This document shows positions 21,733 through 34,153 of a stretch of DNA of 64,000 nucleotides, one piece after another. The DNA lies in assembly GCA_019096065.1 (NCBI GenBank), contig JAGUCH010000002.1, positions 6,522,501 to 6,586,500 on the forward strand, written 5' to 3'. Position numbers and translations under genes: made by a program. The DNA is from Paracyclopina nana (Eukaryota; Arthropoda; Copepoda; Cyclopoida; Cyclopettidae). Under the pieces are notes generated by a model that worked only from the letters and a program-made list of their open reading frames with translations, was not told the origin of the DNA and searched no databases. Every line of letters starts with the position of its first letter. The first letter of the stretch is position 1.

Positions 21733-24700
21733 CAGCGCTTTAGAAATTCTCGAGTCCAAGAAATTTGGCCAAGAACAAAGAAGCTCTCGTATTTCGCTGC
21801 TGGCTTTTGCTTTTTCTGTCAAAACTCAAAACTGAGAAGAAACAACAACAAAGCAAAACACCCTCGCGGAAAAGTTTTATTCAAAATCACTAAACCTGAG
21901 TGAGGCAAATATGACTCACTAAATTGTAGGAACATAATTAATGGAAACTAAGGCACATTCAGCCATGTAAAATATGTCGAATTTCCTTAAGGTTTACTTT
22001 TCTATGAATGGATATGCCAGAAGTTTCAATGGCTTAGAACAGTTTAACGTGAGCGAAGCTTTACTTGTGAGTTGTGATTGCTTTACACTGACTATCATTA
22101 CATTTCATTTTCTTACGGCTGAATGAATTATTGTGGGCGCGCCGTCAAAAATGGGCTTACGTATTGCTGCAAGCCAAATTGTTTTCTTCATGATATGGAG
22201 CTAGCTTTCGTTTTTGAGGGTGCCTTCTAAAAAATGTATCACGCATCATTGCAAAGTCATTGTTAATTTATTTCTGCATTTTAAATGAATTATGGTCAGT
22301 TACTCATGAATATAGTTCGTGGGCAATCGGACTTAGCTCCTCAATTCAGCGCGAAAGTTTCCTAATCCAACTTGTTTTGCAATCATTTTGTCGTTAGTAG
22401 GCTGAAAAGTTGGGGGTGCCAAGCAAAATGCTCATTTACCCTCCAAAACTTTGGCTACTGCTACGCTCCTTGCATTTGAACATCTGACTCGTCAATTTGT
22501 GAGTGGGTGGTGTGTGTGTGTGTGTGCCTACTTTAGCAAAGCAAGCGAGAAGCAATAGTAAGGGCTGCATTTTTCGTCACACTGATGGTGCATTTCATCT
22601 ATTCATGATAAATTACCAGACGTCAATGCTAAACCTCCTTTTCATAATTTCAATGGATCGTAAAAGTAGTGCACCAATCTTCTTGGAGGGTTTTAAAGTG
22701 GCAGTCTGATGTATTAAATCTTTTTGTTTGCTTTTGGTTGCCAACTGAAGAACAGGCGAGGAAGAGAGCAAGCAAAGTGAATGAGAATTACTCGGTTGGC
22801 TTTTAGCTGGTGAAATTGGAGTGAAATAAGATGAAAGTGAAAGATATTGCAAGCATTTGCTAATGAGATAAGAGCCTATTGAAGGGGAAGGAAGTTGTCC
22901 ATTAGTAAGGGGCTATTCTCATCAGATGGGCCCCTCCTCTCCCGTTATTGTAAGATGATTATTAAAACAGACACTAGCATCATTTAAAGTCACCGCAAAT
23001 TGAATATTTGAGGCCTAAAAATGGAGCTTTGGGGGATTTTTGCTTTTATGGGCTGACTCACACATTTTATGAGACCCAATATATTCGGAGGTAAAGGTAG
23101 TTGAAGTCGAGCTCCCATTATAAAAATGTCTTTTTTTTGTGTTTATAGTTGTTGTGGGTGTCACGTATAAAGAGTCTAAATAATGGGTGTCATGTGTCAT
23201 TGCCTTTACATCTTCTTATAAGATGCTTTTCCTTTTATCAAATATCGTGATATTTGCTATGGAACCATAAAGGTGTTTGGGGATTCTAAATGGCAATCTG
23301 TTATTCATTGGCCACCACCACTCCTTAGTTGTGACACTAACGCATGAGCTACATCTTTGACGATGTCATGTTGTGCTTTGCCTCCACAAAATACGAAAAA
23401 GCTAGAAAAATACCAGTTTTTCGAGAGGAGTCATTAAAAGTGTTTACAAGCATAAACCTCAAAGTCTGGTTTGGCAATTTGTTCATCAAAAGCAAATTGC
23501 GTTAATTAAGTTATTGTTGTGATGCGGTTTCCATTTTTATGCTAGCTTCAAGCATGATTTCTGCGAGAGGGCACATCATTTCAGATCCAGAATAAGTGCA
23601 CCTTATTGGTACTCTGATTTTTTTGCCCTTTTGCCATCCATCTTCATCTTGAACTCGGCAGGAGTTTCGTGGGAATTAAGAACCGCCCAATCCATGAGGA
23701 AAACCCATTTTCCATTTCATGGGCATTTAAATTGGCTCATGAATTGATGGCTGTGGAAATTGTTATGTGTTGTTGAGCAGATCGGCTACAAAATGCACAA
23801 GATTGCACTCGGGGTGCTGAATGACGTCTTCCCTCCAACTTTGAATTTTTGCGATGACTTGAATGCTCGAACAATCAACGATAAATGAGTGGAATTCGTT
23901 CCTCGGAAAGTGCGTGTAAATGGAACAGTTATTTGCGCAGCTTCTGCAGCAGTCCCGCGTGTCCACTTTTTTGGGTTAGGCCGCAGTTTCAGCTCACTGT
24001 TGCACACCCAGCGAGCTAGCAAAAGGATTTGGGAAAAATCCCACAAGCAAGTCAAATAACAGCGATGCCCCATATTGAGTTTTGACATTTTCTGCAACCG
24101 AGCGTAAGCGTGGGGCTCAACAATGCGCGGATCAAAGAAGACGTCAATTAGAAGCTAGGCTTGGCAGCTACTTTTGAGCCTGAAGTGACCAATTGGAAGG
24201 TGAGTAAAAATACATTCGTTTTTTGCTCGCCTCACTCTTGCTGGTCGCTCCATGAAGGAGGTGCGCTCGTCTAGCTGCCACTAAGGGTGTTTTCTTTCCA
24301 CCCAACTGGAACATTCTGCAGCCAGTCTGACGGAACGCCTGAATATCAGGCTGAAATAAATGGCGATCGAGATGGAGTTTGCGGCTAGCCAAGTTCATTT
24401 CTGACGGACACAACTGTGCCGGCCTCTTATTAGCCGGAATGACAAAGATCTTATCTCTCTAGCCAGGCGCCGCCATTTTAAAGCTCGGCCACGCAAAAAT
24501 GAAGACGCTAAATCGCATGTCAAGAGCAAACGTCGCAGCTAGTTGTCATCCGCGCATGAATATGATAAATATGCGAGACAGTTTAACCTCAATTGTTTGA
24601 GCGCGAATTGCCAACGCTGCAATTCTCGCTGAGCAATCGCAGCATGTCATTCGTTTCTGAAGCTTATTTTTCCTGCTTTAAAGGCTATTTTTGTGTAACG

Positions 24701-25143
24701 CGACTCCCTTTTTAAGAGCTGGGCTGCTTTTGCCATCATCAAGCAAAGGATGCGTGACGCAAGTTGCTTGAAATGTTCGTAACTGATCGCCTTTTTAGCC
24801 TTTTAATGCAGTTTGAGTGCAAATTGAGGATGGATGGATGAATGAGGGCTAAAGTGCAGCGACATGTAATAGCGTCCGTCGCTCGGCTGTTGCGCAGCTT
24901 AACGGCGGCCCCTCACTTACAGCATGAGCGAGCACATCTACGTAGCCTGTTCGTAGCCGGAGAGCGCCGTGCAAATGCGTGAGGATGCCAAGCGCCCACA
25001 TGAGCTCGAACAGTCCGGCCTGAAATGTGCAACAAGTCGTAGATGCCTCACCGCTCAATTGGCAATTATGTGATTGAGCTCAACTCGTTGTCCACCGATG
25101 ATGATCGTGGTGCAGCAATCGTGAACCCGCGCAACGCCATATA
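21733..25143. other. Long intergenic region with a TG microsatellite
   Basis: I see no supported gene in 3.4 kb. A (TG)n run lies at 22510-22524. Frames on either strand are short and without family features. Part of this DNA is presumably the promoter of the FNIII-like gene starting at 25144. Confidence 0.45.
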
Positions 25144-26139
25144 ATGTCGTCCAAACCCTCGGGAGGACTGCTAGCCCTCATCTGGGCCGTGCTGCTCACC
25201 TGCACACCTGTTCGCCATAGTCACGCTTATTGCTGGGAGCCGGGAAAAAACCCATCGTTCACCGGGCCTCCCGTGGTCGAGCAGGTGGACATCCGAACAG
25301 TCAGGGTTTCCTGGTTCGGTCTGGTCGCCCAAAGGAACTGCGCCGACCAATTTCTCGTCAAGTATTGGCAAAAGAACGCACCACAAGGTGAGAAGCGATA
25401 CACTCTTCATCGAGGCCTTCCAATTCATCCACGCTGATCGCGCGGTTCCCTTGAGGAATGCTTTTTTGGCCTCAGCTGATCTGATCATGGGAGAATGCAA
25501 AGATTAGCATCCTCTCCATGATAAGTCAGATTAACGATTTTGCGCCTGGACTTATCAGTCGTCACTGATTAATCACCATGGGAAAATTGAGAGGGAATTA
25601 AAGCAATTTTTTATTCCGCCAAATGAAATGGTCCAACCGTCCATGCAAAGATATGTCTTCCAGGTTACAAAACCACTGAGCTGGTGCCCAACGACACGGA
25701 CTTCATTCTAATTGAAGTCACGCCTAAGGTGGACTACCAGTTCCAGGCTGTCGCCAGGGAGGACAAGGGCATCATAGGGGGCATAGACTGGAACAAATCA
25801 CCGACCGCCGACTTCAAAACGTCGCAATACAACTCAGAAGTCAATCCCACGGCTGGCGTTGACGATGCCATTTTGCCTGTGAGGAAGACGAGTGAGCCCG
25901 TCAAAGACTCTGCCGCTGCCAATGCTGACCAACTGCAGCCCAAAGTGGACAAAAGCGAGAGCGGAGAAACCCCCATTCTCAGCATTGAACTTATTGTCAT
26001 CATTGCCGTGTGTGGAGTTGTGCTGCTCCTCATCATTTTTGGCCTAGTTTACAAAGTGGCATGTGCGAAAAAGTCGGATGAGGACGAGGATGACGACGAC
26101 TTTGAAGATAATGATGAAAAGGAAAAGCTTGAAGTCTGA
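25144..26139 (+). CDS. Single-pass membrane protein with fibronectin-III-like ectodomain
   Basis: Two exons, 25144-25387 and 25664-26139, join in phase (G|GT = Gly) to give 239 residues. A signal peptide ends around residue 29 (HSHAYC). The ectodomain of about 100 residues looks like one fibronectin type III domain: V..VDIRTVRVSWFGL, then FLVKYW, then ELVPNDTDFILIEVTPKVDYQFQAVA, matching strands B to F. A stalk rich in Ser/Lys/Asp follows. One transmembrane helix lies at about residues 182-206 (IELIVIIAVCGVVLLLIIFGL). The cytosolic tail is short and ends in a very acidic tract (DEDEDDDDFEDNDEKEK). The intron falls inside the FNIII domain. I know of similar insect proteins only as uncharacterised, so the function is unknown. 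Confidence 0.8.
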
Positions 26140-28671
26140 TCTCGTTCGTTGGATACACATTTGATCTACCACTCCATATATAGTATATTTTCACAGCCGG
26201 ACCCACTGATTTTCACGCAAACAAGGTAAAAAGACAATTCTTCTGATCCTAGCTTATTGGGCATCAACTTAAGGTCTAATCTTTTCCCCCTTTTATTTAT
26301 CCTATAGCTTTTTGATGGATACCTTATAAGCTAGAATTCATTAATGAGCCAACGCCTCCAAAAATTATAAACCAATCCTCGAGATAGCTGCAATTTTAAA
26401 CAACTTTTTGCATGAAGATAAAAATTACAAGATTACAGCCGAAACCAAAATAAAACAGCTTCATTACGGTATTTCATTTTCCAAAATTCATGTCTAGAAA
26501 AGTAATTTTGATTTTGAGACGAGCGGGCGGGCTTTTTTTGCCAGCGAGAAGCTCCCCATCGAATTGAGTAAGCCCAAAAAATACTTATATATTTCCCTTT
26601 AAAAGCTGTTTGACACGATAGTGACAACTTAAAAGTGATTTTTTATTTTTACAAAAGGCACAGAAAAAGGTTTGTATTTTAGTTTGATGCCCATTGAGCT
26701 AGGATTGGATGAGCGTTTCAGCTTCAAATTGCGTTTATCTGTGCGGGGAAATGATTGGGTCAGACTGTTTATGATTGCGATGCGAGCTTTTATAATAAAA
26801 TCACAGAAATCACCAGCCAACTTTTCAATCTGCTTCGTCACCAAAGGGTTATAAATGCGTATGCAGTTTAGCCTCACCTTAGCCTCCAACCATCCCCACT
26901 CTTGTCTATATTTGAGGCCTCGTTGTGGTATGAAAACTCTAGCCTCCAAGTAGAAAAAGAGAACTTGTCAGGCAAGAAATTATAGCCGGTGCCTCATTTT
27001 GTCACTATTCCCCTCCTCCTCTTCACTCAACATGTCTCATCTATGACAGATCGTGGAAGCACATCTAATTTTTCATCTGTTTATTTTACAGGATTTTTTT
27101 CAAAATGGCTACGCTTAACGTTTAGTCGCCATGAAAAAGTAGCACCGAAAACCTAAATTGACCTTTAGTTGTGAGTAATCTTGGAACGCAAGAAAACTAT
27201 TCCACTTGGAACGACACAAACTATACGGCAAACACAATTACAACCCTATCATTGATAAAGGATTCAAGATATGTCCATAGGTTCGGTGAAACATGAGAAA
27301 AATGAGGCTGTGTCTTTAACATGGAAAAGCTTAATTCATGGCAGTAAAAAATTGAAAAATGAGAGAGGTAGCTTAGTTATTTTGCTCTGTATCTCTTGAA
27401 CCAGCTTGAACCAGATAACATGCAGGCAACCACAGGACCAATTTGGAAAGCTACAAACCTAAGCTTTCCAACAGTCAATATAGAAAAACTGCATTATTTT
27501 TTGTTCTGGAGATATAAGCCTTTAAACTATCCCTATTTTTATGCATTACACCTTATATTACTTACGATTGCCTGTCATCTAATAGAAGTAGAAAAAGGAA
27601 CCATGACTAAATATGGGGAGAGAGAAACGCCATGAAAATTCTCCAGAAATAGCCCGAAGAAAATTTAGCCCGTTTCGGTTTTTGCTTTTAGTTCCCTCAT
27701 TTCCCAAAATCAGTAATCTAGTATGGTGAGAAGTTGTAATGGCTCCCACTGTGCACTTAGCCATAAAGGGAAACACTTGGGCAGTGGCATTAATGGGTCT
27801 ACATTTTAAAAGTCGGAGCAGGAAAAAATGAACTCTAGAATTGCACTGCAGGATGCCTCTAATGCAAAGCTTATTGAATTTACCCGGCCAACAAAGAAAC
27901 CGATCTTCTTTCCCCATGAATCGTTATCATTGATTAGATTGAGGCCGATCACGAAGGCAACATAGCAGCAATGACTGCTGCCACTTTCTGACCACCAGAC
28001 CACAAGAGATCAGTGGATTTGGATCAGCTTCAATTAAACTTTTTTCAACCTGCCACTCCACTTTTTGCAAAAGCAACGCAACGGGTGTGTCCCTTCTATA
28101 AATTTGGCTTATAGATAGATTGGGAAATGACAACATCAAACTAAAACTACATCACAAACGTGGCGTTTTCTACGCTATTTCTAGCAAGGATGGGTCAACA
28201 GACCCAAAAGTAAATTAAAATAGCCGCATGGGTAGAAACAAGGCTTCTCCCAATTTTTCTCCACTTTTCATTAGACGTGGAAGCTAAGCTATACATTTCC
28301 TTTGTTGCACTTAGAGTAAAAACCGCATGTTACACTACTAAGTACAAACTTTATCAACATATGTATGAGCAAGCATCCTGTGATATATGAAGAAAATGAC
28401 AAAAGCTGAGCAATCCAACTTGCGCAACAGAAATCTAATCTAGTTGGGAAGGAGGTCAGGGCCTTGAGCAGGACGGATGGAGACTATTGAAGAAGAGATG
28501 AAGCAGATGCATGAATAGTTAATGATGATGGTCAAGAACAAAGCGACGAAAAGAAGTCCTCAATTTCTATTGAATTCTCCCTTTCAAGCTAGCAGCCTTT
28601 TGCCCACTTGCACTTGGATTGAAATAACCGTATCTGAGATAATTAAAGTAAATCTGCATTACTTGCCTGCA
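26140..28671. other. Intergenic, AT-rich
   Basis: No supported gene. Short frames (for example 26629-26949 on the minus strand and 27396-27635 on the plus strand) look incidental. No transposon end was recognised before the half-palindrome at 28672. Confidence 0.4.
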
Positions 28672-28735
28672 AAAGTGCCACTCGATTTCTACTTAACAAA
28701 ATTTTCTCAGCTGTTTTATACGCTTGTTTTATGAA
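28672..28735 (-). repeat. Half copy of a palindromic MITE family
   Basis: This 64-bp segment matches, in reverse orientation, one arm of the palindromic repeat at 41875-42062 (shared core TGCCACTCGATTT, then TCTCAGCT-like and TTTTAT-rich segments). Only one arm is present, so it is a solo or decayed copy. Confidence 0.55.
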
Positions 28736-29444
28736 ATCTTAACACATATAAATAGACATTCTCGACAAGAGCCAGCATAAAAAGGATCGATGGCTTCTAG
28801 CTGTTACGTTGTACAGTCAGCACACCTTAGCGTAAAAGCCGCGTAGAACAGGGCAATATAAGGAGAGTATAGTGCTTGCTGAGACAAACTGAGAGTCACA
28901 TTGCGATTTTGAGTCTGCACCCATGAGTCTATGCACTGAAATTAATCTCCTGACACAGCTATGACGTTTTTGGAAGCATTAAAACATCTGCCAATTTAAA
29001 AAAGATCCTTGCTGTAATCATCAAGCAAAAAAGAACTTCAATTTGATCAGAAAATTCATAATAAAAATAACTTTGAAACTGAATATTCCCTCTTTTTTTG
29101 GCAGCTTTGGCAATCATGGCTGCTCTGAAGATAATTTGTCAGTCTGACAAGACTAATTTTAACATTTTGTTCATAAGTTTTAGCAAAATGCCTCCAGTTC
29201 AAAAAGGAAAGTATCTCTGATCAAGCAACACTGTAAATTCTCAACAGTTCATCCACTGTGTGATTAGTCATTCAATTATCTCAAGATGATCTATACTTAT
29301 AAGGTGAGTTCTTATAGCTGCTTTGCTATGGCGAGCAAAAGACGAACAAAATGCAATAGATGGTGCTGAATTTTTGGCGTGTAAGCGTGCGTAGCAATTG
29401 CGGAAAAAATAGCGCTTCTGACCAAAAGTAAACAATAGTTATTT

Positions 29445-29629
29445 ATTTCGAGCTGGGGCACGTAAAGTAGGGTCATTAAATAGCTGAGCGAGGATTTTAA
29501 GATGGGAAAACTCGAGTACAGCTTTACTAGCCCGAGCCTGCGAGGGCTGTAATTGTACGAGTGTTTTTCCATTATAAAATCCGAGGTCAGCTATTTAATG
29601 ACCCAATTTTACATGCCCCAGCTCGAAAT
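29445..29629. repeat. Palindromic (foldback) MITE, copy A
   Basis: The arms at 29445-29521 and 29553-29629 are imperfect inverted repeats of about 77 bp. Each begins ATTTCGAGCTGGGGCA and shares GGGTCATTAAATAGCTGA. The short centre carries CCCGAGCCTGCGAGGGC. The transcript would form one long hairpin. The right flank (TACGATTTTTGAG, then TTAATGAAGTTACC) also matches the flank of copy B, so the mobile unit is larger than the palindrome. Confidence 0.75.
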
Positions 29630-29826
29630 ATACAATTTTATATTCTGTAATACGATTTTTGAGTGTTTTAATGAAGTTACCGGGCTGCCCCGTGCCCTAG
29701 AAAATACTGCTTGGTTTTTAGGTGCTATGTGAATATCACTGGCTCTCATGAGCTAGCATCCAGTGGTTTGGGAGCCATATAAATAGACTTTTAAAACCCA
29801 TTACTTCAGAGGTGCTACTATGGCAC

Positions 29827-30060
29827 TGATACGAATATATGTAAATTCCACGTCCCATAATTAATATGCTGAGATATCTGTAAATTACTGTGAAGGTCAG
29901 CAAGAGGTTTTCTTGCTGAGCCAAATAAGTTAGTACAATATAAGAATTCACACCATTCACACGTATCATTTCCATGTTCTCTAAAATAAGTATATATTTC
30001 GATATTAGCATTCTGAAGTCTCCATTAGATCGTTGTTGATTCGTGGCGCTTTTCTGGTCA
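29827..30060 (+). repeat. 5' LTR of the BEL/Pao element
   Basis: 234 bp, TG...CA, nearly identical to 40145-40378. Differences are visible at the fifth base (A versus C) and in the CGTCCCATAA / CGTCCCGTAA segment. Confidence 0.93.
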
Positions 30061-30124
30061 AATTGGGGCCCGAGCAGTCAGGTAATACTGATAACACCCG
30101 GAGCGCAGTCAACAACAATCCATC

Positions 30125-33100
30125 ATGGCTGACGACGACAATGAAATCTTTTTGGACACGCATGGTCCACCCCGTAACCAGGATGAAGACCAAGGCGGCG
30201 CAAATGCTCCCCCGGAGCATCAAATGAACGAGCCGATCGATCCCAATGACGAACAATCTGCCGAATGCAATGAGCGTCACAAGGTATATCAGCAAGCTCT
30301 CACCAAGTTTAACGCCAAATGTAGGGATTTCTTCGCGGCTTTGAACCGGGAAGATGTCACCGTCGCCACGCTGGAACAAGCGCGAGGAGATGTTCTCCAG
30401 GCAAAACAAGATCTGGACGGTAAATCGAATCTATTCATTCAGTTTTCGGAATACTTCACCACGCAAGCTAATCGCGTACTACGCCTATGAGAGGCCAGCG
30501 CGAATCACGTTCGTAAACTGCGCGATTTGGACACTGTTTTTCAGGATAAAACGGAGGAAATCAACTTCTCTCTTGATGAGGCCGCGACTGATAAAGTCAT
30601 TGCCGAGGCGTTGCAATCACGCAAGTCTCCTACGAACAAGGGCCAGGAAGCCAGGTCAATTGAATTGGAAGGGAAATATCGAGAGTTGAAAACTAAAATG
30701 GAAGGCATGTGTAGGGAAGACTTCCCGCAAAACGCCAACGAGGCTTTGATATTGGGCAAGCAGCTCCTGGAAGACCTCAACAAGGCTGAAATCGAGCGGG
30801 ACTCAATGTCGATCAGGTGGTTGTCTGCTGCCATTAATGTGGACAGCAAATACTATCAAGACGTGGTCAAAGCTACGGGGGAAGATAAACTTCTGTTTGA
30901 CTCTTGGGTCAAGTACTACAAGCAAGTCATTGAGGGCAGCCAGCCACAACAAGAACGGGTATCGAGGCCTTCTTTTCCTCCTGGGCATCCGCAACGTTCT
31001 CAACCTGTCATCAACGTCGACTTGTCAAGACCACCGCCTCCACCACCGGTAAGATTCGACAGATCAAGCGGGTTTAGTTTTCGTCGCAGCGATTTCGGCC
31101 CAAATTTGTTATCGAGTACGCAGCGAAACAATGATCAAACTTTGATGGACGTCACCAACGTGCTCTCAAATGGATCTCGCCTAATCAATATCGCCGGATC
31201 TCACAAAAAGGTTGGTACCATTGTTGCTAGGATGGAGGGATTGCCCGAAATTACCTTTGTGGATCCAAAATTGGCACGTGGAAAGAAGCCCCATACTGAT
31301 CTTCCAAATGTAGACGGCTCAGATGTCATCGCATTTAAAGATTTTTTGGATTTCTTCGAGTTCAAGGTGCACCTCAATAATAAATACGATTGGGATGAAA
31401 AATACTTTGAATTATTGAAGCACATGCAAGGGGCAGCATACGCGTTGGTCAGGCTACACAAGCCTAACAAGGACGGATATTTGCAAGCTCTCTTCGACCT
31501 TGAAGAGAAATACGCGTCTTATAACGCCCATAGAGGAGCTTTGTGGGCTAGGCTCAATAGCATTGAATTTGACCATCGGAAATTAAAAAGCGTGCACCTC
31601 GCGAAGTTTACGGCCATGGAAATTCTGGCAAATGTCGGGCGTGATTGTTACAATGAAGTGGGTTGTATGATCGTTTCGGGGCTAACTATGCGTATGTGCC
31701 AAGCTTCAATGGAGCAGTGGAACCTGTTCCTTTTGGCGCACAATTATGATCCCAGGGAACCTACCATCGATCACTTCTGCGAGTGGTGCAGCTATTTGGA
31801 AATAAACTTGGCCAAAAATGTCCAGGCTAAGGTTCAACAGGAAGCCTCCCCGCTCAAGAATGTTTTCACCAATTCAGGTTCAAAGGTTTTGTTGACCACT
31901 GTTGACGAAGCCGAAAACTTGGAGCAGGGCGGAGGTGAGGACGAAGATAGCGAAGAAGACGATAACCCACTGGTGCTTGCCATCACCGACGACAACAACA
32001 AGTTTCTCGGGTGCGCATTGTGCGATCACGAAGGATTCACGGCCAAACATCATCTGTCCCAGTGCAAGGTTTTCAAGAACCTGTCCCGAGGAGAGCAGCG
32101 ATCCATCATGAACCGCACGGGTTCTTGCTATAATTGCTATGAACATAAACACTTTGCTCGCGACTGTAAGGTTCAAGTTAAATGCGGCACGTGTAATAAA
32201 AATCACCCGACCTTTTTGCACCGTTATTCGTCAGTTTCCTTACTCGCAACCGTCACAAAGTCCGTAAAAACTAGGAAAACCACTTATCGTGTCGTTCCAG
32301 TAGTTGTAGCAGCCAGCCCCGATATGAAAAATGCGCAATTGATCAACGCTACATGCGACGATCACGCTGGAATGACATTTCTGTCGGAAACAACGGCGCG
32401 AAATTTAAAGGTGAAGTTGTCCCCACAAACTCAGGTGCTAAATTATCTTACGCGTTCTGAGGTCATCAACAACTATAGGGCCACCATTTATGTAAGACCT
32501 GTGGGCGGGAGTAGAATATTCAAAATCAAAGTGAACACGTCACGCTCAATTTGTTCAGCCATTGCCCCTCCAAACATAGGTGAACTGCAAGGCACTTACT
32601 CGCATCTGGCTAATATCCCGTTCGAGGATTACCCGGCCAAGAACTGCGAAATGCTAATCGGCCTGGATAATCTAGATCTTATGGTTGCAGAATTGCCTGA
32701 TGTGGTCGGCCAACCTGGTGAGCCAGTCGCCAGAAAGCTTCCATTAGGATGGACAGTGGTCCAAGGTTCTAGTTCTAGCACCGAGGTTCTTTGCGTGGAA
32801 GGGGAGGATAATTTGGAAAGCATAGTGCACCGCATATGGCAGTATGAAATCGAGCCATGGCAAAAGCCAAAAAGAATCCTAAGCTTAAATGACCACAAAG
32901 CTGAGCAAATTGTGAAATCCTTTTTGTTCCAGAAGGATCAACATTATGGTACCAAAGTTCCCTGGAAGAACTTTCCAAACCCACCTAGCCTCCCTAACAA
33001 CTTTTCACAGGTTCGTCACTGGCAAACGTCGCACGAAAAAGAGTTGCAAAATAACCCGGAAATATGGGCCCAATACGAAGACAACTTTAAAGAGTGGATT

Positions 33101-34153
33101 GAACAAGGATATATTAGACCTGCAACAAATAACCCCACCCAAGGATATTTTATCCCTTGCTTTGGAGTTTACAGGAAAGATTCAGCCACCATGAAGCTTC
33201 GCGTGGTCACGGATTGCAAGCGGAAGTTCGGCCCAGACAAAGTCTCCATTAACGATGAAATTCTAACTGGCCCGAAACTGCAAAACGAGATCAACGATGT
33301 GTTGCTTTTCTTCCGCAAAGGGAAATACGCATTTACTTCCGATATCGCCAGAATGTATTTGCAGTTTCTACTAGCCGAAGAAGACATGCAGTACCACCGC
33401 ATCATTTACAAAGGTCAGTCCTATGAATTCACGCGTTGGCCATTTGGCAATGTTGCTGCACCATTCGCGACTCTATTTTGCCTAAATAATCACTTTAAAA
33501 AACTGGGTGATGCGGAATTAATGGATGCGGTGCAAAATTCACTCTATATGGACGATTACATGCCATCCGGATTTGACGAGGATCGCATGTTGTCACTCTT
33601 TATTAAAATGCGGTCTGCATGTGAACAAGCAGGATTGCAATTAAGAAAAGTTGTGACAAACAGTCGCAAAATCATTGCTAATCTAGATGAAGCATTGTTG
33701 GGATTGCAGGTCAACATCGAGGATTCAAACCAAGAGGGTAAGTCCAAAGCCCTTGGATGCGTCTGGACGCCCCATAATGACGCTTTGGGGTACAAAAAGT
33801 TGGACCTTCCGGACAAACATAGAACATTGACCAAACGAAATGTGTTCCGGGTTAATGGTCTATGTTTTGACCCCATAGGATTCCTCGAGCCAGTCACGTT
33901 GAAAGGCAGGATTCTATTGCAAGATGTGTGTTTTTTGGATCCTAAGCCGGATTGGGATCATCACATTGAAAATGAGGAACTAAAAGTAAACTGGGACAAT
34001 TATTTGCGGGATCTTGATTGTGTTGATGAAATAGAGTTCCCTAGAGCGTTAATGGTCGAAAACTCCAATCAGGCAGCCTTGCATGTTTTTGTTGATGCGT
34101 CGGCCAGAATGTATAGTGCTGTCATGTATCTTTGTCTCCTTTGTGCAATGTAA
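30125..34153 (+). pseudogene. BEL/Pao gag-pol frame (gag, protease region, RT, start of RNase H), broken
   Basis: One reading frame from the ATG at 30125, interrupted by a TGA at 30488-30490 and ending in a stop at 34151-34153. The order seen is a helical gag N-terminus, the DUF1759-like gag region (around 31320-31640), a CX2CX4HX4C zinc knuckle (CYNCYEHKHFARDC, near 32128-32170), and a retropepsin-like DUF1758 region near 32340-32680. At the place where the family has a D-S/T-G triad, this protein reads CDDHAG, so the protease active site is diverged or lost. Next comes reverse transcriptase with FTSDIARMYLQ and the YMDD box near 33547, then the start of RNase H (HVFVDAS). The frame is lost shortly before 34150 by a small indel inside RNase H. 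The copy should not make its full polyprotein unless the breaks are bypassed. Confidence 0.88.

Noticed and set aside
24849..25058. Minus-strand 69-codon frame upstream of the FNIII-like gene
   Set aside because: Short, without recognisable features, and in the likely promoter of the plus-strand gene.
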